The notes under the pieces are model-generated. The model had not been told where the DNA came from. It was given only the letters and a program-made list of their open reading frames with translations, and searched no databases. A stretch of DNA of 64,000 nucleotides from Trichobilharzia szidati. Its lineage: Eukaryota; Platyhelminthes; Trematoda; Strigeidida; Schistosomatidae. Made by a program: the position numbers and the translations under genes. The stretch covers positions 61,167,564-61,231,563 of the forward strand of contig OX235279.1 of assembly GCA_944472155.2 (NCBI GenBank). Reading direction: 5' to 3'. Shown in pieces: positions 43,599 through 56,800 of this stretch. How positions within the stretch are numbered: the stretch's first letter is position 1; each line of letters starts with the position of its first letter.

Positions 43599-43670
43599 GT
43601 TTGGATTTATAGAACAGAATCAGTTTTTCAGGGCACTCAGAAAAGAGAATTAAGCACAGTACAAACATAA
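43599..43670 (+). CDS. Terminal exon of the coiled-coil gene
   Basis: After acceptor GATTACAG: VWIYRTESVFQGTQKRELST, then VQT and TAA at 43668-43670. Joins in phase 0 to LQTLEL. Confidence 0.6.
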   Translation, partial: VWIYRTESVFQGTQKRELSTVQT

Positions 43671-44549
43671 AATTGCAGTAATTAACTGTCAACGGAACGA
43701 TGGAACAGTTGTGAATCGTGTTCAGTCTACAGAAGAAATTTGCACGAATTATGCACCTACAAATTGATTACCATTAAACTATACTGCTAAACCCATGTTT
43801 AGATTTTATGTTGGTCGCATCACCAATGCTTGTCTGCCAATCATTAAGATACGATTGGAAGATACTTAACGGCAGCCAAATTAAGAAAATACACCAATCT
43901 ATTATATGTCATCTTGAGCTTCGCAATATACCTAACTAAAGAATTAGAAATAATCTGAACCAAAAGTTGGAGATCCGAAGTTATAACACGATAGTATAAA
44001 TGCATTTTAACTCTCAATTAGTAGAAATAGTAGTAGTAGTAGCACATTTTTCGACTCATTTTATTATGTTGTGTTTAAAGTCATTTAATTTTATTTAGGT
44101 TTTCCTCATTTTACTATTAACGCTAGCTTAATGTTCAAATGTGAGGAATAGTAATTTGGGTCGCTACAGAGAACTGTAGGCATTATTTTGAGTGTTTCAT
44201 TAATAATTCGATCGGCAAAACATTCTTTCAGGTTAAAAATATGCGGAGAACACCAAGAACACACGGTCACGAAATTAACCAGGACAGTTATAACTTGAGG
44301 AAAAGAAATTGTTGATTTGATTGCGAACAGGTATTTGGTCCTGAAAATGAATCTTGACGGTTGACAAAAATAATGCCATTTATTAAATAATACACAATTA
44401 TGTATTTTTTCAGTTTTGCAACAGACAAGTTTATTTAAATTACAAATTGTTATCATGTTGCAATAAATATCATTTGTTACGTAATATAAATGTATTTACG
44501 TTTTCTAAAGTTTTGCAATAAACGAATTTGCTTCAAGTACAAATTGTCA
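43671..44549. other. Intergenic sequence between two convergent genes
   Basis: AT-rich, with no gene seen. It holds the 3' ends of the coiled-coil locus (plus) and the EEPD1-like gene (minus). Confidence 0.5.
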
Positions 44550-44833
44550 TTATTGTACACGGATATCAAACCATATGGGAGCGTGATCACTGACAAAACC
44601 GTTAGCACCACCAGTTTCCTCTGGTATCAAAGGATGTCTCAGTCCTTTTACAATTACACCTGAATCACCTGTCCAGCAAGCACCGGAGTCAGAAGTCAAA
44701 GATAAATCGGCAGAAAGCCATGCGTTGTCATATGCCTTGATATTATTATATCCACCTTTGGAACGACTTACAGATGTTCGCTGTTCACCGTCTAGAACCG
44801 GCCACAATCCATGATCATACAGAGCACGATAAA
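44550..44833 (-). CDS. EEPD1: EEPD1-like last exon
   Basis: Acceptor CCTTAAAG, then VYRALYDHGLWPVLDGEQRT, AYDNAWLSADLSL, VKGLRHPLIPEETG and FVSDHAPIWFDIRVQ with stop TAA. It contains the substrate-orienting Asn/Trp block and the final Asp-His of the catalytic centre. The first two bases complete the codon begun by the final G of the 54-base exon (E-V-Y). Confidence 0.8.
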
Positions 44834-47800
44834 CTTTAAGGAAGAAAAATGTCAGTGTTAACAAAATGAATGAGGAATAAAACACAACCGAAAAGCGTAC
44901 AATTTTCAGCAGATCTTGTATTTCTCATATATCTACTCCATAAGAAAATGAACGTAAACACTGTTGTCAAGATAAAGAAAATAGAGGAAAGCTTAATACT
45001 TATCCAGTTGGTTTAAAACATCTTTTACGTAGAAAACATAAGTCAACTAGTTTAAAAACACAACTAAGCACAAGAGTCCAAAATGCACAGATTGAATTCA
45101 ATTTACAACCAAAAGTTCATATCCTGTAAAAATGCGTCTTTCTATATGGAAACTTTTCAAAGAAATTACTGGTGGTAAGCAGATGAACAGTATTCTTTTT
45201 CCCCTTGATGTTTCCAAACTAAACAATTCCTTCATACATTCTCCCACGAATGCCAAACTTTCTAGTGTTACAAGTATTAATGAAACCTGCTTTCCTGGAT
45301 TTACTACAAATGACGTTCTAAAATGTCTCTAGTCTATGAACCCTTCTTGTAGCCTGGGTCCAGATGGTTTGCCTAGTGTTATTCTTAAACATTGTGCAGA
45401 TATCCTGTGTTATCCTCTCATGGACATTTTCAATGATTCTTTTTCCAAAAATGTCGTGCCAGCCGCTTGGAAGGACATTAAAATTGTACCTATTCCTAAG
45501 TCGTCTACTGCGACATGTTTTAAATTCAGACCCATTGCTATTACTTCCCCTTTTCTAAAAGCTATGGAAAAGTTGCTCTTACTTAATCTTCAGCCTTCAC
45601 TTAAAGCCTTTAATGATCCCAAACAGTTTGCCTACAAACATAGTGGAAGAACTTTGGACGCAGCTGCAGTCCTGCATCATAACATTGTCTCCAGCTTAGA
45701 CAAGGAGGCTAAATTTGTTCGCTGCACATTTCTAGATTATACATCTGCTTTCGACTCAGTACCTAGGGACATTTTACTAAACAAGCTTGCTGAAACTCAA
45801 ACTGACTGTTGGGTTGTCAAATGGCTCCATTCTTATTTCTCAGAAAGAAAGCAATACACTGTATATCAGGGAAAGTCGTCCACTTCATTGCTTACTCAGG
45901 CTGGTGTCCCTCAAGGCGCTGTTCTTTCTCCTTTTCTGTTTTCTTTCTTCTTGCATGACTTGCCTCACTCCGAGGAAATGAACTTTGTTAAGTATGCCGA
46001 TGATCTAACTATTTCAATGTCTGTTAACTCTCAACTTGACTGTATTAAGATTAACAACTTTCTATCAGAAATTAGCAAATGGTCTTCGTCTAACGGCCTT
46101 AAACTTAATCCTTCCAAATGTCAGATTGTTAATTTCAGTTTCCGATGTAAACGAAAGTTAAATGAAGCCGTTGGTTCCTATGACCCTTGCAAAATCGATG
46201 ATAACGATATAGAAAGCAAGTATGAAGTTAAGTATCTTGGATTAGTTCTCTCTTCTGACCTATCTTGGTCTTCTCATGTCTTAGCGATTTCTCAAAGAAT
46301 ATTTCGTTTGACTTTTTACATTAAGAAGTTAAGGCACTCAGGCATAACGCAACCACTCCTCTTACAGTTTGTCAACTCGTGTATTTTACCTATTCTTCTT
46401 TACTGTTCACCCTTATTCTTTACTGGATTGCTAAAAAAGGACTATGTCATACTCCGTAGAACTCTGAGGACTGTCAGTAGGTCTAGTGGTATCCCATTGG
46501 GCCATATCGTTGGCATTGTCACCGATAGGCATTTGATGTCATGCAACAGATTCGCTAGAGGAATTTTGTCAGACTCTGAGCACCCACTTTACCCTCACCT
46601 CCAACCTTGTGTCTCCTCAGGTAAAACAAGAAGTCTTTTCAGAAGACTTTATGCACGTACGTCTAAGTATAAAAATTCCACTATACCATATTTAGCACGT
46701 ACTCTATGTGATGAAAATAGTGTCAGAAATGAACTAACTAACCTTCTTAGCTCCACTAAATAGACCATTTCCTTCAACCTTAAAGCATCATACTTTATTG
46801 TTATTGTATTTCTGATTTATAATCCTCTCAATTTTTTCGTTTTGTTTATTTTATTTTTCATAACTGTGAACATAATTTTAAGCTGTATTATGACTGTTAA
46901 TTTTGTATTTCACCTCACTATACCATATCTACAGAACATTAGACCCAATAATCTATAACATGCTAAAGTTTCCAAACTGAATCGACAATACCGTTTGAAA
47001 CAAACTCACTGTTATTAGTATTTATTATTATTATTACTATTATTATTATTACTATATCTAATAATTATGTCGTTAATGTGGACAAATTTCTCCGATTAAT
47101 TTTTGTTTTAAATTTTTAATTTTATATACACTTTGAGTAAATCAGATGCAATATTGTGACAAATGCTGAGAATTCCATTCTGTATTATAAGTACTGTTTT
47201 TGGAATAAAGTAAATTATTATTATTATTAAGAGTTCTGTCACATTAGTTGCTCAGATGAGTCGTAATAGGTATTCAAAGCATTTTGACTGAATTTAACTT
47301 CTTGGTGATTTATAGATAAGCGACCCTAAAACTGTCGATGATCGCTATTAACTTGCCGAGTATGTGCAAATCAGCACACTGATCTATGAGTATGCCTCTA
47401 GTTTGTGCTCTGATAAACACATTTAGATATCCTTATACTGTGGTGAGAGCTGGTTGCTAGCCAAAGTTGGTAGACAGTAATTGACGTCAATGTCTATGTC
47501 CCCAATATTGGTGGTGAGAAAATGAGAACAAAGGCTTTGCGTAGGCGGATACAGTTAGCATATGGATGATCTGACACAGCCACAAAGAGATGCAAGGTTA
47601 ACTTTCTGTGAGAAACAACCAATCAAAAGACTGTATTTTCTACTAACAATAATCTACAATAATGTACATTAAAATCTATAAATATGTGTTGATTTTCCTT
47701 AATAAACGATCTGTTGCCTGGCCCTTGTCATCTGTTGCTACAATACTACTAAGTAGACCAATGTTCTTATCCATCGTCTGTTAGTTGAAAATCAGGTGTC

Positions 47801-50800
47801 CGAGCTCATATCTTGTTGCTATTTTAGGTAATTTAAATGGTTGTACCAATTAACTCAACAGAGAGACAACGTCTAATCAAAAGTCATATCACTTGATAAA
47901 GTTAAAGATAAGCTTAAAATAGTCGTTTTGACAAAAGATGCTTCTACTTTTTAAATAATAACTAGCAGCGCAACGAGATTTCAAAACTGTCAACACTACC
48001 TATTTCCTTATCTTTTGGATATCTGAAGTGAAAAGAAATAGGCGAAAAATTAAATCGCCACATATCAAGTGATCCATAACGGAAAACGCAGAGAAGCCTT
48101 CGGAGTGAAGACAGGAGTAAGAGAAGACTGTTTACTACCACCGATGACATTCCTAACTGTACTGGACTGGACTGTCAGACTGTGGGGAGTGAGAAGACAA
48201 GAATACGCCGGACCGATAAGAAGACTGTAAAAGATCTGGATTTCGTAAATGATTTATGTTTAACGTCACACGAACTCGGAGACTTACAGGAAAAAACCAA
48301 CAAGTTGTAAGAAGAAACAGCAGAAACCGGAATTCGAGTGAACTTAGGAAAGACCGAGGTGATGAAGATAACCAACCACCAACAACAACAACAAGCACCA
48401 ATCACTATGATCGTAGTAAATCTGAAAGATGTCACCTCCTTCACTAGTCTATGCAGCATCGTTTCAACTACAGGCGGTGCGGATGAAGATGTCGAAGCCA
48501 AGATCGGAAGGGTGAGGAAGATATTCATCACTTCGAAATCTGCAATGAATGCTTGTTTTTTTTGACCTCGTCCCGGCTGGCTTTGACATCCGTATCCGTG
48601 CCGCCTGTTGTTGAAACGATGCTGCCTAGCCAGGTAAGCTAGAGACGACTACCTCTAGATTTCTTGTACTCATATTGATTGGTGTATCATCTAGAGATAA
48701 ACTCACCCGATGTTTTTATACCATTTCTTTTCGCAACCCACTTTTAGTTCTAATTTTTTAGGGTCTCTGAAATTCCTCCTTAGTGCTTGTTTGTAGTCTA
48801 CAAAAGCTGAGAAGTGGTGCACATTTTGGCGACGGTAATGCAGTGAATGCATATCCATCTAGCTCTTGTGATTACTCTTGAAGGGTTATTGTTCCTCCGC
48901 AGAGATGTGTTTCGTTGATTCCGAGAGGTCCACTAACAGCAAAAAAACTGTAGAACACGGTCAGGATAGGACCATGAAGGTGTGGTGGTGGTGTGATACA
49001 AACAATGTGTTCCAACGGAATATTATTCTCACATATTCCCACAGTTCACGTCGGCATTAGCAATAGAATACGATATATCTATTTAAACAGTCTAATTGAT
49101 ATTAGGGTCAGAATGTTATTCCCTCAGTTCAATACTGCACACAATATATCTATTTGAACATTGTATTTGATATTCTGTCTGTCTGAATTCAACATAGAAC
49201 TTGACACCAAAGTGCAGCAGTTCGAGTTGCCACGTTCCAAATAGCAGAAAAAAGTAGACAAGAAGATGAGTGAAGAGAATCAATAGAGTTTCGACAAGTA
49301 TAAGAGTAAAACAGAATGACTAATGGTAGAGAGGAATATGAAAGATTACAGAGACTGAATACATCTGCACCATTGACAACAATTTTGAGCCAAGTCACCT
49401 ATTGTCTCCAGCCATTGATTCTCAGGGTCCCGAGGGCCCCAACCCGGAAGTCTGCATCTCCCTACCTGACTCGGTTTAACTGTCAAGGATTTCATGGATT
49501 GATGCCATGTTTTTGTTTGGCCACCACTTACTCTTTTCCAACTTGCACCGATATCAGCTAGTAATGCCCGTCGGGGGAGGCGATGGTTAGGCATGGGCAG
49601 CACGTGATCTAGCCATCTCAATCTATGTAACTATATAGCCTCTCCGATTGATTTTCCCTCTTTGCCCAAAACTCTACGCCTAACGTCGGTCGGTTTTCAA
49701 CATAGAACTTTGCACATATGTGCGGCAGTGCAAGTCGCCACACTCCATGTACCACACAAAGCAAGAGAAGAAAGTAGAAGAAATGCATAATATAGACAAT
49801 AAACAGAGGTGTGAGGAATAGTAATAACGGAGAACAAAACAGTTTAATTGCAAATCATAAGTCACAAGGAGTGGATGCATCTGCGCCACTGAGAACGATT
49901 ATGAGCCATGTCACCAATTGTTTCCAACCATTGGTTTTTACCGTCCCGAGGACCCCAACCAGGAAGTCTACATCTTCCTACGTGGCCTAGACTAACTGTT
50001 GTGGATTTCATTGACTGGTGCCATGTTTTCGTTTCACCGCCGCTAACGTCAACATTACTTACCTTATTATACCACCTAACGTGAGAAAGAGATCGTAGAC
50101 ATCTATGATCAACTCGTATAGGCCATGTTTCAGAGCAATAGAGAAGGACGGACCGAACTGCTTAGCAGTACAAACGTCCCTTAGTTGATAGCCGGATGTT
50201 ACGCCTACGCCAGAGGTGGCGTAAGTTAGCGAAAGCAGCCCGAGCTTTTTGGATCCGTGCTGAGATTTCGTCATCAATCAGTCCGTTGGTGCTGATACAA
50301 CTCCCCAAATAGGTGAAGTGGTCAACATGTTCTATCACTTCATTCCCGATCACTAAGCTGGGAATTGACGTAGTCCAGTCCTGTAGCAGCATCTTACATT
50401 TTACAGGGGCGAATCGCATGCCAAACATACGAAGATTTCTGCTTAAGGTGTTCAGAAGACTCTGCATTTTGTCAGCATCCTCCCCTAACAGGGCTAAGTC
50501 ATCTGCATATTCTAAGTCGATTAGACTTCCCTGGTAACAAGTCGATTCCTAAGTCGTTAAGCTCACTTAAGGATACTTCCATTAGCATATCTATGATGAA
50601 GTTAAACAGGTATGGGGAAAGTGGACATCCTTGATGGACACCACTGGTTGTTATCAATTCAGATGACAATTCCTCATGAGCCCTTACACGGCTACGTGAG
50701 TTTGAGTAGAGTGCCTTGATTAGTGCAATATACTTTCTTGCCACTCCCTTCACAGTCAAACATTGCCATAGTACCTTTCGATCCACGGAGTCGAAGGCCG

Positions 50801-53800
50801 CCTTCGAGTCAAGAAATGTGGCAATTGTTGCACGCCTAAAAGTGTGTCTATATTCTAGGATCTGTCGGAGAGTGAATATATGAACTATGCACCCTCTACC
50901 TGGCCTAAAGCCTGATTGATTTTCCCTCGTTTGTTCCTCCCGAGTTCTGCTTAGTCTGTGCATGATTACTGAGCCTAGGATTTTAGAAACTATGTTCGTT
51001 AGGCTGATCCCCCTATGATTATCACATGAGGACTTGTCTCCCTTCTTGAATATCGGTATAATAAGTGACTTACCCCAGTCTGATGGAACCGTCTCTGATT
51101 CTCAGACGTTACCTAGTACCTTAGTTAAACTATATACTAGTATGTCACCCCCATATTTAAACACCTCCGGAATAATTCCGTCGGGTCCTGCCGCTTTGCC
51201 TCTTTTCAAATTACAGACAGCTTTTGTGACCTCACTTACAGACGGCGGATCAGTGTCTCTTTCCCATTCGGGTGTGTGCTGAATGGCGGGGAGGTTCAGT
51301 GTGGCTGTAGGCAAGTTAAATTGTTCCTCAAAGTGTTCTTTCCAGCGTTCAAGGCGTCTATCCTAAGAGCTAATTAAGGAGCCATTTTTCTCAGAAATAG
51401 TCTCACTTATGATTTGCCTTCTCCCACCCGTTTCCCTGATGAGTCTAAAGAGTTGCCTAGTGTTGCCTATCGCCGATGCTTTTTCCATCTCTTTCGCCTT
51501 TGTCAACCACCACTGTTCACGGTCCTTGCGGAGACTTTTCGTAAGTTTCCTTTTGTGCAGCTCTCACTCCTCATTGAATTCGGAGCTCGCCGGAATAAGT
51601 CTTCTAGCATCTATCAGTTCGGATGAGGCAGTCGAAATCCAATGGTTTTTACTCACCTTTGGATTTACCTTATTCACAGCTTTTACAGCTGTATCTATGG
51701 CTGACTGAATATTCTTCCAGGCTTCTTCAGGGTGAGCACAGCTGTCGAACTCAGATATGTGTTTAGCTAGTTCTTCCTCAAATAGGGACTTAGTTTCCTG
51801 ACCGAGCTGGGGACGTGATAAGTTCACCGCCAGCTGTTTCCTAGTGTTCGTTCAGTCGTAAGCACACACGAGCGCGGACCAGTGCGTGATCGGTATCTAT
51901 ACACGTGTCCCAGAAGGAGCGACAATCTCCTACCGACCCACGCCAACGATAACTTATTGCTATGTGGTCTATTTGTGTCCAGCGTTGATTTGATGATGGG
52001 GGTCGCCAGGTCAAACAGTGTCTCTCCTTGTGTTTGAAGTTAGTGCTTACAAGAAACAAATGATTATCTGAACAGAATTGTAGGAGACGGTCACCGTTGT
52101 CGGTTCGCTGGCACGGAACTCCATAGGTGCCACCCACATCCTTCTCAGATTGACACAATTTCCCTACTTGAGCATTAAAGTCACCAGCTAGAACGACTAT
52201 ATCTGAGCGTTTGGCCTTTCGCAGCAAACTAGACAGCTTTTGGTAGAACTCATCCTTCGTTTCATCCGAACTGCAGTCAGTGGGGGCGTAGGCGGAGATT
52301 ACGAAAAGGCATCGGCGAGTAGTGCAATCCTTTCTCCTTTTTACTGATCCGTTCAGACGGACAGCACACATTCGACTATCTACCGGGATCCAGCCAAGTA
52401 ATGTCTTTTCTGCCCTAGTATTCAAAGCTATCACTACACCAGCTAATCCTCGTGAACTAGCTGTGGCATCTCCTGACACCCTCAAGGTGAATTTTGCAGA
52501 TTCATCCTGTTAGCCAGGTGGGGTTAGGTGAATAGCCACACTTGGGACTTGTATGTGTGTTTCTGAAACACTCGGAGTGCCAGAGTCTCGGCTAGTGATG
52601 CTTGTTGTCCTATTTGGAAAAGTGTTCTAACATTAAATACTCCTATATGAAATTGGTGGCGTGGCTTCCATCGTTTTTAGTGGGCACAGAGTGAAGAGGA
52701 AGTGAAGAGTCATCAAGTAGAGGAGTTGCATCAGCAGAAGGAAGGCAAGATAATAGAGATGAAGATGAAGACAAAGATGAGTGAGGATTAGAGAGGTTTC
52801 GCGTGCATTTCGGATTGTGAGGGCGATTGTTACTTCCCGGCTGCCCACACCGTGGAAGTTGGTTGCGTAACCGCAGAGCCCAGGGGACAACTGCTTGAGA
52901 CCGGTCACACGCGGCCTGTTTTTGTTTGTTCTTTTTATTTGGTGTGTCTCAGTAGCATATTTATCACTTCTGCCCTGTGACACGGCAGCAGGAAGCGCGG
53001 TCGTTGTTAATCCGGGCCCCGACCGATCCCGCATGATATTTTGTGATTTTGTTTGAGTCATAGCATTGGATTGATAACTGCTTTTTGTCTAACCGCTATC
53101 CAAACAACCTTTCTGGCATGGTACGACCTCAAGCGACATAAGTCTCAGCCATTATAGCTAGTTGGGTCATTGCGGTGTTCAAGCCCGACCACCACGTCAA
53201 GGTAGCAGCTTTCGGTTATATACTGCAGTTATATACTGCATTAACAAAAGAATGCTATGTATATTTGAACATTCTATTTCATGTCCTTTGATGTAAACCG
53301 AAATCACACGCTCAGTGATTGGTTAAAGAATATAAACGGTAAATATATAAACAGCGGTTTGATCAATGAAAATTATACTTTGGATTCCGTGTCTTGCCTT
53401 CTGTTGTTACAAAGGTAGCACGTAAAAAGTATCCTTTTCAACAAAGGGATACTGATTGGTTGTTGATCATTTCGTGAGTCTTTCGCCTTGGTCGTTATTC
53501 ATCGTGTTTACCCCAAGTTGCTGATGCATTCACATCTGCTGTATTCTTCACACTTATTTGAAAGAAAGGGTGATATTCTGATGATAAAGGTTCACTAACT
53601 GCTAATCTGTAATGCAGAATTGTGGTAAGTGACAGGATATGAAACTCAAGGAGATAATAATCTAGGTGTGAATCTTCGGCACACAATCAATTTCAAATCC
53701 AAAAGGGAACAACCAAACGATAACAGGTTCAATAAACACTATCCACTAAGTTGATTTTCACTAAATGGTTATGTCAAATGAGATTAAACAAATCACCGTA

Positions 53801-56800
53801 ACAGAGGGAGCGACCTAATTAACATATCCGTCAATTGTAAATACTGTTAAAAACTTCTTAAATATTTTAGGAACAAAAGATAAATGCAATTCAGAAACTA
53901 TACTGATGTGCCAAGCTTTTCAAAACACCAAGAAATTCTTAAGGCAATATAAAACTGTTGCAACCTGTAACGTAGAATTTTCGTCAACCTGTTAGAAATA
54001 ATTCATATCAGTGTTTAAACATAAAATCCACACTAAACTAAATAATAAATTCTTGAAATCAATTGTAGGATATACATAGTATTTACTTATAATAAGTTCA
54101 AACTCACCCTCATGTGTGGGAAAGAGATTGAAATCACCGGCTATGATGAGATGCGTTCCACCTAATTGAAGAAACGAAGTAAAGTATATGAACTGAGATT
54201 CTACTAAATTACATTAAGAAAGATAATGATACCAGTATGCTCAAGTAAGAAAATTAACGGGACTCTCTTAAGTTAATGTTGAAGCTTAGATTTCTCTTTC
54301 AAAATAAAACCCCAAGATTTCAATTTCTTCCAGTGTTTCTTCCTTCATACTTTCTCAGCTAGCTGTCTATTTACATTATTTATACGGCTACTCTAATGTT
54401 CTAAATAACTGTTGCTATATAGATATCTCTGAATACTTGTTTTCATATTACCTACTGCTAAAGTATTTACCGATCTGAAAGACGCGTACATTAGTAGGTA
54501 CCAAGTCACTTCCGAAAATCTTTGTATTTATTCATTTGTGTTCCAAGTGAAACATTGAGTTTCAAGGTTTAGGTTTCGAATTTTCAGTAGCGGCAGTATT
54601 ATTTTTAAGGAGTGGTACCGTTAGCCCCACACAAAATCTTCCTTCTTTTATAAGTTTACTATAGGCTAGAGAATTGGGTGAGGTTTAGAAGTGCACCAAC
54701 CGGGAATCGAACTGGACCAGAGGCGTGGCTAGAGAGCACTATACTGTTAAACCACAGGGACTCGAAGATATTAGACACTTATTTTATTTGTGGGCTTGTA
54801 GATAACGCGTGTACGAGCTTGAACTAGAGTCTCAATAACAAAGGCACAGTTAAGGACTGTAATCGATCACATGAGGAAATAGCATTATGTAACAGCCACG
54901 TCACATGATCCACTTATGAATCGGTCGTAGCAAGAGATTATTTTTGAGATGCGTTTTATCATTTGTTCATTATTATTCCCATGGGCTTCGAGCGGAAAAC
55001 ACTTGTCAGAATACAAATGAGCAGAGGTGATCTGATTCATCGCATTTCACACTCGACTTTCAAATAGTGAGTCAAGAGTTCAGATCCACCTCCAGCTACT
55101 TCAGCTTATGTAGGATTACCAGTCCGCACTATGAATGTGGCGCATAGGATAGTATATGAATTACCTATACTGCATAACTGAATTCTAACAGGTTTACAAG
55201 TATTTGAACGTGAGGATTCGAATTTCTATTTCTGAGTACTTGATTTTGATCACCTAGGTGACTTGGACAATAACTTCATTCATGAGTCATTTGCATTCTA
55301 CAGCAAGCAGATTAGGAATCTAACACACCCATGCTGATGATTACTTAACTTTTACAAACCCAATTATTATTGTTACTACGATAACTACTGTTATTATCAT
55401 TATAACTTCCCTATATTTTATGGAACTTAATCTTTGAAATATGATGTATTATTCACTGTACGACTTCAGAATATATCCATCGAAGATATATTATTTCAGG
55501 AAATTATCTGATAATAATGTTCTAACAAAAATTACTATCTTCCACTGAACATCTTTCGAGTAACTCATAAACATTATGAGGTATAGGTTGTGCGTTGAAA
55601 GGTATCGAACTAAAGAAGTAATACATTCTGATTATAGAGATGATTAGAATAATTACATTTACACATAACTTCTACCCTTCTGTTTGTTCATACCGATTCA
55701 TAAGCTGAGACTGATCGAGGGCTACAAATAATTATCAGGGTAAATAAGTCATTCCTGACGAAGTGTTCTTTACTCAGGGATTTCATACTACACCCGCTAT
55801 CTTCATAGAGAACGTGAACCGGAGGAAATCTATTCTTGTGACAAAAGGGTATCAAATAAGTTTTTGATTATATGGTTTATTTCTCTAAAATCTATCACAC
55901 AACGCATTATAGAGTAATTTGATAAGGTAAGGTATTACTACACGGCGAAATTTTTGAGTTCTAAAATGAGAATGATCGTGGAACATTTACAGTCAGATTG
56001 AATTAGTAGTCGCATAGAAACAATAAACAAAACAGAACCAAAACCCACACATCCAACCCACAGAGATGTTTGAGTCAGAATGTCAAAAGCGGTGTCTTTT
56101 ATGCTGTTCAATTAGTGAATGAACTACTGCACTCCAACGAGTTAAAAAACGAAAAGGCATGTTGCAAACGACTTACTGGGTTTGCTTTCCAAAAACGGAA
56201 ACACACGTTTTCAAGTGGATTGATCATACGAATTCCCAAATTGTTTTTACTCGTACACTAAGCTTTTTTGGATGTGATATGTCAGCTAAAGTATATACGC
56301 AAGTTCGTTTTACAGGTGAAGAAAGTTCAAGCACAAAATCTCTACTATATAGTTAAAATTAACTGGGGTGGATTTCTCAAGTTAACGAGCAGTTCACCTT
56401 TCACAATTTTACAAAACCTTAAGATATCACTAGCGATATAGTAACCAGTCACTGTACCAAGCAGAAATAGTTATCAATGATAATGAACATTTAGGAAATA
56501 AATATATTACAGCGTAAAAATACATTAGTTTGGAATATTCTTTACATGATGAGAATATTTCAAAACAGTAGAATAATAAAACTGTAACCAGAGGGAGTTC
56601 AAGGACTAAAGACTGCGTAATTTGAAAAAAAGTTAGGAAAAGCTGTGTGTTAATGAAAGAGAATAGATACAAGAATCAAAATATGGTATGTAACGAACAC
56701 TCACTGGGTTGGGTCTCGTAAAAGGCTTGAACTAGATAACCGAGAGATTGAATTTCTGAAATAGTTTGCCCAATTTGACTATTTCGTAAACCACTTGCTT

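Larger units (their letters stand above)
31648..43670 (+). pseudogene. Coiled-coil gene, broken by insertions (overall extent)
   Basis: A plus-strand gene built from many short exons with GT-AG introns, several only 34-38 bases long. The 5' exons (31648-32922) and middle exons (36960, 39500-39826, 42474, 42584) encode charged heptad-like rods. The last exons encode a Pro/Ser/Thr-rich tail, then a basic segment TPTSILRQPGQASKRSRVFF with an RVxF-like site, an acidic stretch and a stop at 43668-43670. A meiotic or mitotic rod protein such as synaptonemal complex protein 1 would fit this layout, but I cannot identify it. It is damaged by a TAG at about 32627, two apparent phase breaks (about 31996 and 32196), a Penelope-like element near 37009-39486, insertions near 42718 and a SINE in an exon at 43129. 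Most of these disable the frame, so I call it a pseudogene, unless the exon models at the phase breaks are wrong. Confidence 0.6.
49691..53207 (-). mobile_element. RTE-type (SR2-like) non-LTR element, damaged
   Basis: Reading right to left: a 5' leader starting near 53207 (CCTTGACGTGGTGG), a possible first ORF (52633-53061), endonuclease (51841-52500), RT (50162-51314) and a 3' end (WHQSMKSTTV, QWRRCIHSL). It lies on the same strand as the EEPD1-like gene inside its 9.3-kb intron. Stops and frameshifts at about 50165, 50500, 51360 and 51840 make it inactive. Confidence 0.8.

Noticed and set aside
35509..47742. Pair of LTRs as the two ends of one LTR retrotransposon
   Set aside because: They are in opposite orientation, each has its own 4-bp target duplication, and unrelated genes lie between them.
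53495..53686. Additional exon of the EEPD1-like gene
   Set aside because: The flanking exons already join in phase without it and the peptide matches no part of the family.
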